From the NCBI GenBank assembly GCA_018806985.1, contig JADANN010000468.1, positions 5,502,072 to 5,566,071 of the forward strand: a stretch of 64,000 nt of DNA. The letters are read 5' to 3'. Position 1 is the first letter of the stretch. Each line of letters begins with the position of its first letter. This document shows, in pieces, positions 10,880 through 22,505 of this stretch. Source of the stretch: Angiostrongylus vasorum. Taxonomy: Eukaryota; Nematoda; Chromadorea; Rhabditida; Metastrongylidae. The notes under the pieces were generated by a model, which was not told the DNA's origin, did not search any database, and saw nothing but the letters and a program-made list of their open reading frames with translations. Made by a program: the position numbers and the translations under genes.

Positions 10880-11126
10880 GGTACTCAAATCTAAACCTAT
10901 TTAGACCTCAACGAATATTTCGTAAAAATTTATACATAACCCCAAAATAATAGGTCAAATTCCCTTCCAGTCTCTTCGAGAAGTATCTAGGGTTCTCGAC
11001 TTCTCACATACTTTGCATATCCAGAAATCATCGTTAATTCTCGAAAATCCATCTCTAGGTGTCATATATCGTATTGAAGCAAATCAGTTGAATTCTACAC
11101 TAGCATTAATCGACTATTCTACTTTT

Positions 11127-11300
11127 TATTTTCTGCCTTTGCAATTTTTGCGGCATGGTATTATGCGGTATACCACCACAACGATGCTGAGATATTTACA
11201 AAACTCCGGACCGCAGGTGTCTGCGGTGGAGAACGAACGCGCCATTACGCTTTCCGGGTGCTAACGCGTTCACCACCACACCATGCGAGTCCTTTCGCAT
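11127..11300 (-). mobile_element. SINE-C copy
   Basis: It begins 'attttctgcctttg' and contains the 'gatgctgagatatttacaaaac' and 'tccggaccgcaggtgtctgcggtgg' core. It lies inside the gene P intron and faces the plus-strand copy 60 bases downstream, making an inverted pair. Confidence 0.85.
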
Positions 11301-11362
11301 AATAATCCTTTCCTGCCGTGAAAATTGTAGAGGCAGAAAATAATAAGTAAAATATTGTGGCT

Positions 11363-11612
11363 TCAACTACAGCCTCAGCTTAACTGGGTTCGTTGCCGAT
11401 TTGGGCTTCCTAGATCAATCCCGTTGACGGGTGTTTGCTGATAGCGCTGATCGATAGAATTAGCTGAGAGACAGGCGAAACGAAGAAGCCGCATGGTCTG
11501 GTGGTGAACGCGTTACTCCTCGGAAAGCACAATAGCTCGTTTGTTCCCCACCGCAGACACCTGCTGTCCGGAGTTTTGCAAATATCTCAGCATCATTGAA
11601 GTTATATCTCAG
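11363..11612 (+). mobile_element. SINE-C copy
   Basis: It runs from the 5' block 'tacagcctcagcttaactgg' through 'gggtgtttgctgatagc' to the pol III box region and 'gcaaatatctcagcatcat'. Together with 11127-11300 it can form a long hairpin in a gene P pre-mRNA. Confidence 0.85.
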
Positions 11613-11738
11613 CATAGTTGTGCTTGTTTTAATAGACTGCTTTTACAGTATCGCTGTATGAGTCGCAAGTGTATTATTATGCAAATACCGTTGTTAATCT
11701 CTGTTATTGAAGTTGATCGTGTCGAATCAAATTTTCAG

Positions 11739-11808
11739 TACTTCGTAAGGTTTGTGGCATACAACGTCAGACAGTCAGTCAGGTGCTCATATACAAAATG
11801 TTCGTTCG
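11739..11808 (+). CDS. Gene P, exon
   Basis: 23 codons plus 1 base, YFVRFVAYNVRQSVRCSYTK and onward, between a perfect nematode acceptor (AAATTTTCAG) and the donor TTCG|GTGAGCAC. Incoming phase 0, outgoing phase 1. An 87-codon minus-strand open frame (11735-11998) overlaps it; I prefer the plus strand because both splice sites are strong and the phase fits the next exon. Confidence 0.5.
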
Positions 11809-12319
11809 GTGAGCACATAATCATTTTCATCACAAGATAATCGACGTCCAATGAATCGATACCAGTCGATAACTGCCTTATTCTCACCCTTGATGTTTGC
11901 GTTATCTCAAAAAAAGGCAAAGTGCGTCCATTTGCAAACACTCGTCTAACTCGCCTTTCGAGGCTCCTTCTTCTTGCACTCGCCGGGAATTCTCCCATGA
12001 TCTATGATCGTCGAATATTCTATCACATCCACGTTTTTTTATTTTTTCTATTCTGTTTTCATTCTATTCCATTCATTTTATTCTTTCTATTCTATCTTTT
12101 TTTGTTCCAGTCAGCTTACGAATCTTTTTGTGAATATAAGTATTCTTAAAGGAATTAAAACCATAAATTCCAGGGTGTCCATTCCAAGAAAACTTGTTTC
12201 GCTTTTTCCCAATTTTCTTCGGGTCAAGAATTAACTTAAAAAATAAATTGAAGTGTTCAGTTTTGTCTGTACTTTTGCGTTTCTTTTAAGAAATTAGCTA
12301 CTTTTTAGAAATAAACCAG

Positions 12320-12531
12320 AATTTCTGGATCCTCGTGAGACGTTCGAGCACTACGAAAATAGAAGTCGGCCCACTTCGTCTTTATCTTTCGAACCGTCAG
12401 GTACCGTGAGCAGTTACACATCTTTCACACTTTTTTTACTGCTTAGGAGCCAATGAATGTCCTAAAGGATGACGTTACGGAGTTCTCGACTTCTTGTAGC
12501 TCATTTACGGTTGAAACCAACTGCTTAATGT
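12320..12531 (+). CDS. Gene P, two exons (12320-12405, 12447-12531)
   Basis: Exon 12320-12405 reads FLDPRETFEHYENRSRPTSS and onward, with an N-glycosylation sequon (NRS), between AATAAACCAG and ACC|GTGAGCAG. After a 41-base intron, exon 12447-12531 reads EPMNVLKDDVTEFSTSCSSF and onward, with three cysteines counting the one split at its end, between TTTACTGCTTAG and ATGT|GTAAGGC. Phases run 1, 0, 1 and match the neighbours at 11808 and 18054. Confidence 0.55.
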
Positions 12532-12671
12532 GTAAGGCAAAATTCCTTTAGTAGTTCAGGATTTAACAAATACAGGATAAAAATGGCCCTTCAATTTGAA
12601 TAGGTATTATCGGTGTGGACCTTTACTGATTTTTCCCTTTTGCTTCATTTTTTTTCTGTTTGGGGAAAAGT

Positions 12672-12980
12672 TGAGCGGATGTAGCGCAGTGGCTAACGAA
12701 GTAGTCCATCATGAAGAAAGGCATTGGTTTGGCCTTCTCCCCGACCTTCTCCACCAATCCACGATGGAACGCCTTAGCTCACCTATCTCCAAGATTGCAA
12801 GGAAAATTAACTCGGCCAGCATTCTGCGACATTCATGAAAAAAGGGAAATCCTCAAGCAGCGGCTGAAAAAAACCTGCCTTCGAACGCCTTTGTGGACGA
12901 TGAATGCGAGGAATGCGAGCCAGCGAATCGAATGCATGAATTGCTGGGATCCGCGCAGTAGATATGATGACAGGTCATGT
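12672..12980 (+). mobile_element. SINE-D copy
   Basis: The head 'gatgtagcgcagtggctaacg' is a clear A box. The body includes 'ccttagctcacctatctcc', 'gcaaggaaaattaactcgg', 'cattctgcgacattc' and 'gcagcggctgaaaaa'. It lies in a gene P intron. Confidence 0.8.
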
Positions 12981-13101
12981 AAAAATGTTAAAAAAATACA
13001 TTGTTTTTTCGTGTTTGTTAACTAATGTGTATTTCTATCCACATGTTCTACTTTTTTTCCGTTCATTATCATATCGGTTGTTTTTCTTCATTTTCTACTA
13101 G

Positions 13102-13103
<2 letters not shown>

Positions 13104-13162
<59 letters not shown>

Positions 13163-13230
13163 GTAATAAAAATAGCAACAAAGATAACAATAGTAACAAT
13201 AATCGTAGTAATGGTAATAGTAATAACAAC
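13104..13230. repeat. (TAA)n microsatellite with decayed flank
   Basis: 19 perfect TAA units at 13104-13160, then interrupted units to about 13230. The Ile-rich open frames on both strands are artefacts of it. Confidence 0.95.
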
Positions 13231-13261
13231 TTTTTTCTTTTCATGTGACCAGTTTTCTCCA

Positions 13262-13590
13262 CTTTGCGAATCCCAACCCTTTCTAAATGCTTTCACGCAT
13301 CCGTCATCCACGAAGGTCTCCGGACCGCGTGTGGGTTCAGTTGCTGCCTGAGGATTGTTGTCATCCTCGTGTGTCGTTGAATGCTGGTCGAGTCGATTTT
13401 TCCTGGGGTTCTGGGCCTAGCCGGGCCAAAGCTTCCCATGTTGAATGAAGGGAATGGTCGCATCCTATACAAGTATGATAAGAATTTTCCGACCCCAAGA
13501 AATGAGATGTTCTAGGGAGCCTGGTGTGCACCGGAATTAGCATCGTGCTTGTGATTAACGGCCTCACTACTACTGTGCTACCCGCCCACT
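13262..13590 (-). mobile_element. SINE-D copy
   Basis: It has the family blocks 'gaatgctggtcgagtcgat', 'ctagccgggccaaagc' and 'actactgtgctaccc' (A box in antisense). Confidence 0.75.
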
Positions 13591-14401
13591 AATAATAATA
13601 GTAATGTAGTCGTTAGCAGCTCTTTTTCCTTTACTTCTTGACTATTCTTCCTACAACTCAACGAACTCGTTGAGGTCTGTAGTCCGTTCATTCCTCACAT
13701 TTCTCCTTCATTTACTCTGTTTTTGTTATAATATTTATTTCTAGTTCGTTCTCTCGTGAAAGTCTTCAGATAACACATTTTCTTCAGATGCGACATAGAA
13801 CTGTTTTAATAGTGTAGAAAAATCTATGAACGGACAAAAGTCATTCCCTCTACCACATGACATGACTTTATTAGAAGCTATTTCCGAAAGAAAAAGTTGC
13901 ATAGAAGAGAAGAGCATATGAGAAGTGAAGAGAGTTCATGCAGTCAGAGAAAAGACTGTGTATGAATTTTTTTTGCTTTGTCTGACGAATTTCAGTCCAG
14001 TTTTTAGCAAGGTCAATACGGTACCTCTACGTTGCTTTCGACGTCCAAATTTTGACATCGATCGATAATTTGGGTAATAAAAAATTGCAAAAATGACGTG
14101 AAATACGTCTAGTACTTCCCATGTTGCCCTCTAGACATAAATGATTTTTTGGTCATAGTTTTTTTTCGCTTTTTAGACAATGCTAATTCTACCTTATTTC
14201 ATTGGTAAGCTTAACACGAGGTTGTTACCAAAGTTTATTTTACAATCTTTGGAATTTCTTAACTGATAGCAATAATTAGAAAGATCATGCATATTAACAA
14301 CAGTAAAGGAGAAGTTAAAAAAAAGACCTATATATATTGATCTCCTTTCCGTTCTTCTTAGATTCGACCCTAGTTCTTTTTTTTCGCTTTTTTCCCCTCG
14401 C
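13591..14401. other. Intronic sequence, no exon seen
   Basis: AT-rich. Bases 14203-14232 (GGTAAGCTTAACACGAGG and onward) are an isolated antisense Penelope 3' tail, the same string as at 30659 and 48214. Confidence 0.5.
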
Positions 14402-14768
14402 TCACAACGGTTTACCGCCTCGTTGTGGCTGGGAGGTGTTCCTGGGTGTAGGACTACGTTGTACAGAGGCAGCGGGGGGTATTCATCACCCAGCAGGATC
14501 TCCCAAACTGAAAGGGAGTTCGGCGTTTCCATCAGAAAACGTAAACCAATACCAGGGCCCATCACCGCCCTGGTATCAAACTAGTCGCATGGTGGCAAAT
14601 TTCCCTCTGATCCACAAGCACGCAGTTTGCCTTTGGTGGTGACGACCTGGGTCAGACTTTGGCCAGGGTGGCCTTGGGACTCCAGGGAAACAGACCGGCA
14701 AAACTCCTAAAAACGGAGAATATGCTGGGGGCCCGCACATCCAATGAGGATGGGCCGTCAAACTATCC
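14402..14768 (+). mobile_element. SINE-A copy
   Basis: It runs from 'caacggtttaccgcctcgttg' to 'ccaatgaggatgggccgtc'. It is GC-rich with few stops on either strand, so its open frames are not genes. Confidence 0.85.
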
Positions 14769-15356
14769 AAGAAAGTATGTGTTTTCCTTTATATACCACT
14801 AGAAAGCTCGTTCCTTCTCCTCTTAGCTATTGTCACTCCGTTTTATGACTACAGATTTGGTAAAAGACTTCTAGGTTTTATCAAGCAACTGATTGATAGA
14901 GCACGTTTAGATATAATTCGCACGAAGACTTTCTTATCAGAGGTGCTTAGCCTCAATGCAAATTGTTGATCTCGTTTAGTTTAACGTTGTGAGACGTCGA
15001 CGTTCTTTTTTAATAAAAATCAAGTTTATTTTTTCGAATTCCGTCACACAACGGTATACTTTGTCGATATCGTATCATCAATGGCGGCAAAGCTCCCCGT
15101 ATGTCGGATTATGGGGCTGACCAAGCTGTTTTCTATGGTAGAAAAGTCGGTGTTGATCTTCCATTCCATTTGACCACTACGGAAGATCAATCTAATGGTG
15201 GCCTACCAATCCACAATGTGCGGAACGAGCTGAGAAAGCAATACCACTGTTAACCTGTGCCTTGTTGGACCGAAATCACTAGAGTGGAATTGGTTATAGA
15301 TGTGCTCCATTCAGGACAAACGTTTTCGTTCTAGCCATTAGTATATTGTCACCTTT

Positions 15357-15905
15357 TATTTTCTGCCTAGTACAATTCTTCACATCAGGGTATTATGTAA
15401 AATAGAACCACAATGATGCTGAGATATTTGCAAAACTCCGAACCTCATGTGTCTACGGTAAAGATCAAACATGCTGTTAACCTTTCCGGGGGCTAACACG
15501 TTCACCACCATACCATGCGGGTCCTTCGTTCGACCTTCCCCTCCGCTAGTTTTCTCTCCACCTGTGCCATCAGCAATCGTCAGCAGTATTGATCTGGGGA
15601 GCACAGATCGCCATTGAACTTAGCTAAGCTGAGGCTGTAGTCGAAATCACACTGATCACAATACCGACTTTTTATTTGCTGCCTATTAAAATTTTTAACG
15701 GCAGAGTATTATATAAAATAAAACCATAATGATGCTAAGATATTTATAAAACTCCGGACCGCAGATGCTGCCTGAAGAACCCGCCGCTTGGTGTGGTGGT
15801 CAATGCGTTAACCTCCGGAAAGAGTAATAGCGTGTGCGATCCTCACCGGAGACACCTGCGCTCCGGGGTTTTGCAAATATCTCAACACTATTGCGGTTGT
15901 ATTAG
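15357..15905. mobile_element. Three SINE-C pieces (two antisense, one sense)
   Basis: 15357-15650 is an antisense copy extending through the 5' block ('gaggctgtagtcgaaatca'). 15668-15770 is an antisense tail piece ('ctgcctattaaaatttttaacggcag'). 15777-15905 is a sense piece ('cttggtgtggtggtcaatgcg'). The second junction is an inversion. Confidence 0.8.
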
Positions 15906-15967
15906 TATATTTTTTTCCGTCGAGTGATTATTGCTGATGACACCGTTAGTTAGAAAACTGGCTTAGA

Positions 15968-16105
15968 GAGAGATAACGCAAGTACCTCACTGGTGCAGTG
16001 GGTAACACGTGAGCCCCAAGGAAAGGGTAATCGCGATCCGATCTGGTGCGCAGTCAAAATTTTGCAAATAGCTCAACACCATAGTGGTGGTATGGATATA
16101 TTAGG
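15968..16105 (+). mobile_element. tRNA-like SINE related to SINE-C
   Basis: 'cactggtgcagtgggtaacacg' is a clean A box, and 'gcgatccgatctgg' sits at the B box position. A 'tttgcaaatagctcaacaccat' tail is shared with SINE-C. It is the same subtype as 34768-34965 and 62093-62392. Confidence 0.65.
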
Positions 16106-16241
16106 AATATAGAAGTTCTTTTCTTATTCTCTGACAATAGGATACGAATGTGAGTATGTTAGCGAAAATCTTTGGTTTTACAAACGATGCACGAGTGAGC
16201 GAAAAATTACTTTGGTAGACAAACAAACCGACGCGGCGATA

Positions 16242-16487
16242 TTAATGCATTTGTGGAAGGGAAGTTGGAAAAAAATGGACTACACGATTTGATTCCAATG
16301 CTTTTCTTCCGGCTGCTTTTTTCCGCTCTGAACTTTTCTTGTACTTCTTGTATTCAGTCGATAGCTTAATTAACACAAGTTTTGAGCCAGAGAGTAGTCC
16401 GTGAAAAGTGTCTGCAGCATGAAGACAGGCTATTCGTGGGCATTCCATAACAGATACTAGTGTCTTTGAAACGCTATATATTCTCAT
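16242..16487 (-). CDS. Uncertain 81-codon open frame
   Basis: An open frame on the minus strand with a Lys-rich middle (STEYKKYKKSSERKKAAGRK). There are no clear splice signals and no recognised family. It could be chance or an old gene fragment within the gene P intron. Confidence 0.15.
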   Translation of the reverse strand: MRIYSVSKTLVSVMECPRIACLHAADTFHGLLSGSKLVLIKLSTEYKKYKKSSERKKAAGRKALESNRVVHFFPTSLPQMH

Positions 16488-16599
16488 CTTTTATTCTCAC
16501 AAATTTTTACTGACATTGTTAATGTTATCCTTGAAGATGCTTATTTTATAACCTAAAATCTTTACCGTTTCGTAATTTACCATTACATGTGCAATTTAC

Positions 16600-16987
16600 T
16601 CACTTGGATACTTGGATGGCCAATCTTTACTGGTTGTGCGGGCCCCAGCATAATTTTTCATTTTTTGCGAGTTCTGCTGGTGTAGCCACTATTGTTCTCT
16701 GGACTCCTGAGGTCGGCCAGGCCAAAATCAGCCCTAGGTCGTTACCACCACAGGCATTCGCCGCCCTTGCGAAACAGAGGGATATTTGCCACCATGTGAT
16801 TAGTATGATAGCAGGGCGTCGGTGGATCCTGGTATTGGCTTACCCTAAGCTGAGCTACATGATGGGAAACATCGGACGCCTTCTCAGCTTGGGAGGCCCT
16901 TGCTAGGGAGATGAACCGCTGCTGCACATCGCATCTGGACACTTAGGAACACCTTCCAGCCAGGATGAGGAGCTAAACCGTTGGGAG
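16600..16987 (-). mobile_element. SINE-A copy
   Basis: Antisense: it starts with the heptamer-like tail 'acttggatacttggatgg' and ends 'gctaaaccgttgggagg'. The 105-codon frame is SINE sequence. Confidence 0.85.
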
Positions 16988-17147
16988 GGTGCAATTTACA
17001 TTCATAACATTTACAATGTGCATTTTTGCATACACTTTACGTCCTCTTATAACCGTCGCTATTCTCAACACTTCGCGTTTTGCAGTCTTTGCATATAATT
17101 TACAGTTTTGCGAGAAAGTTTTCCATATTCTGCGCTTCTTTGCCTAT

Positions 17148-17460
17148 TATTAGGGTGGGGGTAGCATAGTGGTAAGAGATGCGGTCCATTGGAAAGCAAA
17201 GTGCTGGTTCGATCACCTCCCCCAACGCTCTCTTCCAATCCAACTTAGAAAATCTTAGCTCTATTATCTCCAACATTGCAAGGAGAATCGACTCGATCAA
17301 CATTCTACAAGATTCCTTAACAAGAAGAAATCCCCCAACCACCAGCTGAAGCAACGTTCGAAAGATTTAAAGACCTTTGTGGAAGGTGAATGGTAGGGAA
17401 AGGAACTAATTTTAAAATGTTCTGGAGTCAACAAAATAGATATTACGACTAGTCATGTAA
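17148..17460 (+). mobile_element. SINE-D copy with canonical pol III boxes
   Basis: 'gggtagcatagtggtaagagatg' (A box) and 'gctggttcgatcacc' (B box GGTTCGATC) make this the clearest tRNA-derived head of the family. The body matches 12672-12980. Confidence 0.85.
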
Positions 17461-17536
17461 AAGAAATAAAAAATAGTACTGGTTTCCTAGAAGTTTTTAT
17501 ACCACGACAATTTATGCGTAACCTATAAGCAGTATA

Positions 17537-17818
17537 AAAGCTCTAGAGCTCTGGGCTTTAATCAATCCCTGAGGGATGCGCCATGCATTAGACTTCATTA
17601 AGCATCGTTTGGAGGTGATTAAATGCAAATCTGGCCTTTACAATGTCTCGCGGTGACCTACCGATGTATCGACCCAGTGCTGCCATCCTCCCAGACAAGT
17701 CTGGTAGCTGTTTGCCGACCCCGGAAGGATGAAAGGCTCGGTAAGCCGTGGGCGCGGGGATCGATTCCACGTGTGTGTTGCAGGGCGCCTCCGACCACTG
17801 CAGCTACGCGCGCCCTTA
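17537..17818 (-). mobile_element. SINE-B copy, full length
   Basis: Near-consensus: 'ggatcgattccacgtgtgtg' (B box in antisense) and 'gcgcctccgaccactgc' (A box in antisense). The four overlapping open frames here are not genes. Confidence 0.9.
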
Positions 17819-18053
17819 TAAGCAGTATATGTTGTGTCAATTAGCACATTGAAAATTTTTTTATTAATTAACATTGTGGGAGCTTATTGACTTTTACTTT
17901 AACACGGTTCCAGATTTTGATTTATAAAGTTTGACAAAAAAATCAACAATTCAAAAACCTTATGCATAACAATAGAATAGCATGCTCGACCCACATGTGA
18001 CCTACTCTGTTTTCCCCAGCACTTTTTTTCACTCGTAGAGCAATTTTTTTCAG

Positions 18054-18098
18054 GTTCACACGGTGTTTTGGCTTGTGAATATCGAGCTGCTCCAGCAG
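18054..18098 (+). CDS. Gene P, small exon
   Basis: 45 bases between the acceptor GCAATTTTTTTCAG and CAGCAG|GTAACAAA. In phase 1, which follows from 12531 and fits 22128, it reads SHGVLACEYRAAPA. The phase-0 frame (VHTVFWLVNIELLQQ) is also open. Exon length is a multiple of three, so it does not alter the downstream frame. Confidence 0.4.
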
Positions 18099-18239
18099 GT
18101 AACAAATGCAACGATGATCTATATTTTTTTCAATCTTAATTGCACTTTTTTATCCAATATAGTTTTGCTTATAATGTTCCAATCTCAATGAAACCATTTT
18201 GTCCACCTGCATTGCCTATATAAGCTGTACCTGTTGGTC

Positions 18240-18830
18240 GTCGACTAATTCGTGCCAGCATCAGTAAAGTCTCCATTCAAGACATTCGTGTTCAAGAGTA
18301 ACTGGGTCTATTCTTTTCGCCTAAGGACTCACTACGCATCATAGCTTCCTTCTAGGATCGTAAGGAACAACTCTGACCATCGAATGGGTGGTATTTTTTG
18401 TTGTGCATTTGACGTCGCGAGCAATGCAGTAGCTAACGGCTCTTGTCCATCGGTTGCCGTTTAGAGGCATCATCTTCCATGTCCTTCCCATCTAATTTTT
18501 TGACATCTTAGCTTATACCGCAGCGACTGTGATCGTTGATTACAGATTTTGGTAGGAACTTTGGATTTCTTACGTGGTATAGTGGGATCCTCCATCTCTA
18601 CACCGCGTTCGATAACGCCGAACTATTTTTTTTACTTTTCCTGGTCCTCAAGGCGTGCGTTAAATCAAGAAGCGTCGTAGAATCGAGAACATAGGCATCT
18701 AGTTCATGGTTCTTCGCCCTTCCTATTTCATCCTCAATAGTCTTTAAAGCTCTCAAAGCTACACGTCAACTTTGGCCGTCATGCGTTATCGACTCAAATA
18801 GGTGGAGCATTCGAAGCTATTCCCTTCTAG
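18240..18830 (-). mobile_element. RTE-type retrotransposon 3' fragment
   Basis: The minus strand matches the C-terminal part of the element at 43330-46835, for example 'cgatggacaagag' and 'cgatggtcagagtt', and the segment encoding an FKTIED..LTHALRT-like peptide. It has many breaks. It lies head to head with the next element. Confidence 0.7.
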
Positions 18831-18859
18831 TGGGGGCATGAATGGAGCATCAGAAACGA

Positions 18860-21112
18860 ATGGGTGGGTCGATGCAGGGAACAACCTTCCTATTTCTGCT
18901 GCGGCGATTTGGCACATACCTTCTGTAGGTACAAGGACGTATTCATGCAAGCATGTGTGGACGTGTTCTTGTTTATGAAGATTGGATCCTACGAGTCAAT
19001 TCGGCCAAAAGCCTGTAATCAAGTGACGAGGGAGTATATGGGAGGCGAGTAGGAGTCGGCTCCAACAAGTGAGCTGCCCGTCTATTCTAAAGAGACTGGA
19101 AAGCTACCTGTGAGTATCCACCGCTCCCATTCTCAGAGCTCAGCAAGCTATACGTGGGTATCAAAAAGCCAAACACAGTAAAGGAAACGGGAACGGTCCT
19201 CGTTCCCCCTGACTCGAAAGAGTCCTGTGCGGCAGCTTTGGGTATGACAAGCAGGAAAAAGGCAGTTGATATCTTAGGGCCATTCTAACCTGCCTAAATC
19301 TCGAGGGAATAAGGTGATGGTTAGAACCTTCACTTGCATCTGATTCCTATACAGAGGACTTGATTACGCGGGCAAAATGGATAAGGTGCAACATCATCGG
19401 ATTGTCTAAAATGAAAAGACGTCACCTATTTAACGCCGTCACACATGACACTAGAGAAGAACTATTCTTCTCAACATGCGACAGTAGGGGGAGTCGTGGG
19501 CATCGGCGTTCTCGTCAACAGAGTTTGGCCATGAACATCGATTCATTCGAACAACTAACAATTCGAATCGGACGCTTACAGTTGGAAGGATGTCCATGAA
19601 TACCGGCTTTGACAATCTTTGTCGTCTACGTACCGAGAACAAGCTCCCCTCTCAACAATGGTTATAACAGTCTCCCAATGGAGAGACCCATGTCGAAATA
19701 GACCACAGCATAGTAAATCAAAGGTATTGCCTAACAGATGTCGCTTTTGTTCCTAAATTCTATACCGACTCAGACCACCGCCTCGTTCGCTCAATGTTCC
19801 ATTTTGCGAAGAACAAACCGAGAAAGTTCAAGAAACATAATCACAAATCCAGAACAAACTGGAATTCATTTACCATCATTAGCAGGCTTTTTGGGAAAAT
19901 GTCGTTATGGATAACATGAACGAGTAATGGATAACAGAAAGAAAACATGGATAGCCACCTGTTTATTCAACAGCTTCACCTTACCGCTATGATATCTGAG
20001 AGTTCGAAAGTCACCAAGACATGCCTGTCTCCAGAAATATTCGAGCTGATACTCCAACGTTGAGTCGCATGAGGTACAGGCAACCGCCGACTCATGTCCG
20101 AACATGCAAAACAATGAAGACAGGCGCTTAGAGAAAAGCTTAAATGGAGAAAAAACAGCATTTGTGCTCAAAGCTACAGACGGGGAAAAGTATTCGCAAA
20201 GTCCACTGAAATTTCGCCAATTACAAAACCGTTATGACTGCACTCCGACGCTTAGACGGAACAGTTACAGCGTCCAGAAAGGCAGTGGATAAAATCAATC
20301 ACAATTACTATTTGGATCCCTCCTCTATCCACGTTTTGCTGCCCTCGCTCGAAATAAAAGAGAATGAATATGTCGTCCCATCGGTGCTCCCCCTTCCCAA
20401 ATCCCATGTGCAATTTCGTCGGTGAAGAGTCAAACAACACGAGGTCCGGACATGATAAAAATCTAAACACCTGAAGAACTTTCCACCAATTCTCATCAAG
20501 ATACTGGTTTTACTCTTCGTTCGTTATCTATCAGAATGCGACAATCCAATGAAAGATCAGGAAGACTGTGTTATTTTTTCAAGAAGCATTGTTTCCACTA
20601 TACCTGCAACCATCGCCCAATCTGTTTGCTTTCTTTTTGCCTTTAACCTGTTCACTCGAGTCATTCTAAACGCTATAGAAAGATCAGTGGACGAACAATA
20701 GCCATATGAGCAATCAGGGTTTCGAAAAGGACTCAGTATTGTGGAGCACAAGCACACGATAACAGGACTCGTGGGAGTATCGCGAGAGTGCAAGAGACCG
20801 CATTCTCTCACTTTCTTCAATTTAAGAAAATCTTTTGACTCAGTCGAGAGAGAAGTGGCCATGGAAGCCCTGGGCTGGCAGGGTGTCTCTACTCAACATA
20901 TAAAGATTTCTGATAAACTGCATATCCACAACCAAAATATCACCATTCTACAGAGATATTCACATATAAAGATGCTAACATCAAGGATAGGCAAAGCGAT
21001 AGAAATCTCACCAAAACTGTTTACTGCCACTCTCAAGAACGTCATGGGAACACTAATATAGGGCAATGTGGGAAAGAAAATCAATGGATGACAGTTGCAC
21101 TATCTTCACAAT
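18860..21112 (+). mobile_element. RTE-type non-LTR retrotransposon, degenerate
   Basis: It is collinear with 43560-46050 but more decayed. The 5' UTR block is 'tttctgctgcggcgatttgg'. The endonuclease remnant holds '[20 protein letters not shown]'. The RT remnant holds a FDSVEREVAMEALGWQGV segment (about 20826-20880) and 'ISPKLFTATLKNVMGTL' (21005-21058). Many frameshifts and internal deletions are visible. RTE elements encode an AP-endonuclease plus reverse transcriptase; this copy cannot encode either. Confidence 0.85.
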
Positions 21113-21189
21113 GTTGTGATAAAGTATATTTCCTTCCTGTGAAGACTCGACTCGAATCATTGCTGCTCTGAAGTGGTGGCGCCGAAGTA

Positions 21190-21965
21190 TTGGTTACAAT
21201 AAAGTTTAGGGCGGGTCTAGAGAATTCGGTAAACGTAGTTGAAATGCCACCGGGTGCTCTTAGGCGCCAGCTAGTTCGTAACCGCCTATTTGACCGTCTA
21301 TGTGCAACGCAAAAATTGCATAATTTGCCCTAATGGTAGAGATGGTGACTGCATGAGCTCGGGTACAGTTTATCTGATCTCCTGTAAGGTGTGCGGAGAC
21401 GAATACATTGGCGAAACGGGCAAACCACTCTGTGTCCGCATAAAAGAACATCTAGTCGGCAAACGTAAACCAAATACCCCACTAGGCACGCGTAGGGACC
21501 CAGAGAAATAACGGGGAGGACTTTGAAGTACATGCCACGATCCTCGCACAGGAATCGAGAACACGAGTACACAAAACTCTCGAGGCGTTCAGGGTTAATT
21601 CCAGAAATCCGGAAATGAACCGCAGGGAAGAATGCCTCGTTATGACGTGTGATATTGGGCAGTATATAAACCTGTTATTCTGATGGGAGGGACACATTAC
21701 GCTTCTATGTGAATTCTGTGCGGTTGGTCTCCACGCCACATACTCAGTGGAAACCTCATAGAAAGCGGTGAGTGTGCAAAAAGCTATTCTGTGTCCAGTG
21801 TGATTGAAATCTTGGTTTAGTGTTTTCCCTGTTTGGTTATGGAGATGTTTGGCCAAATAGATTGCTGTCAGTTTGACCTTTCCAAGCTCTGACGTGAATA
21901 GAGAATAAAAAATAACACCTCGCGTTTGCTCAACAAGAATACGAACAATGAAGTTTAACAGTAAC
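21190..21965 (+). mobile_element. Penelope-like element: GIY-YIG domain and 3' end
   Basis: The 21290-21511 frame holds a zinc-knuckle-like C..C followed by the GIY-YIG core 'VYLISCKVCGDEYIGETGKP' with the R..EH helix (LCVRIKEH), the endonuclease typical of EN(+) Penelope-like elements. A frameshift near 21508 passes the frame to a region with 'ESRTRVHKTLEAFRVNSRNP' and an NRREECLV motif. The element ends with the family 3' tail (to about 21950, 'aacacctcgcgtttgctcaac'). The reverse transcriptase is absent (5' truncation). Confidence 0.85.
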
Positions 21966-22127
21966 CTTGTCTAAGCTTATGAATAGACGAAAATATTGAC
22001 CATCAGTCCTAACTCGCAATGACCAATATTTCCTGTGGGTCGGAAGGAAGTATGCCAATTTATCACTAGGTTGCTCTCAAAATGGCGCTCATTCTAATAG
22101 TAGTTTATTCTAAGTTGGTCTTCCCAG

Positions 22128-22505
22128 GTGGAAATTTCGAATACGTTCTCAGCTTCGGGGGACATCGCTTCAGAGTGAGGGTGAACCCAGATCCGCTGTC
22201 GTTCGTCGCAGTTCAACCTCGACGAGCATTTGCTAGCCAATGTGAGGAGGCAGCGGTAAATCATTGATGACTTTCAAGCAACGTGTTCCTTATTTCATGT
22301 CATCTTTGTATTCAACTAGCATTTTGAAATGTATTTGGCGAAAACGACTTTTCGTGCTGATTTTCATCGTGTTTCTATAGCCATAATTTCCAAGTGTAAG
22401 TCTTCAACATTACAGAATCCGCCTATCGAATCGACGACACTCATCGCGAACCACGTCCAGTTACAAAAATCACCACATACCTACCAGAAACGAGTAGACG
22501 AAAAA
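22128..22505 (+). CDS. Gene P, two exons (22128-22255, 22416-22505)
   Basis: Exon 22128-22255 follows GTCTTCCCAG, enters in phase 1, reads GNFEYVLSFGGHRFRVRVNP and onward for 42 codons and leaves at GCG|GTAAATC in phase 0. Exon 22416-22505 follows CAACATTACAG, has exactly 30 codons (NPPIESTTLIANHVQLQKSP and onward) and leaves at AAA|GTAAGC. Both are well bounded. The phase matches 18098. A possible next exon starts at about 22755 (CAATTCCCAACTAG). A 93-codon minus-strand frame at 22714-22995 competes with that one only. Confidence 0.6.

Noticed and set aside
11735..11998. 87-codon minus-strand frame with Arg-rich start
   Set aside because: It overlaps the plus-strand exon 11739-11808, which has strong splice sites and phase-matched neighbours; the minus frame has none.
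13025..13351. Ile-rich 108-codon frame
   Set aside because: Driven by the (TAA)n microsatellite.
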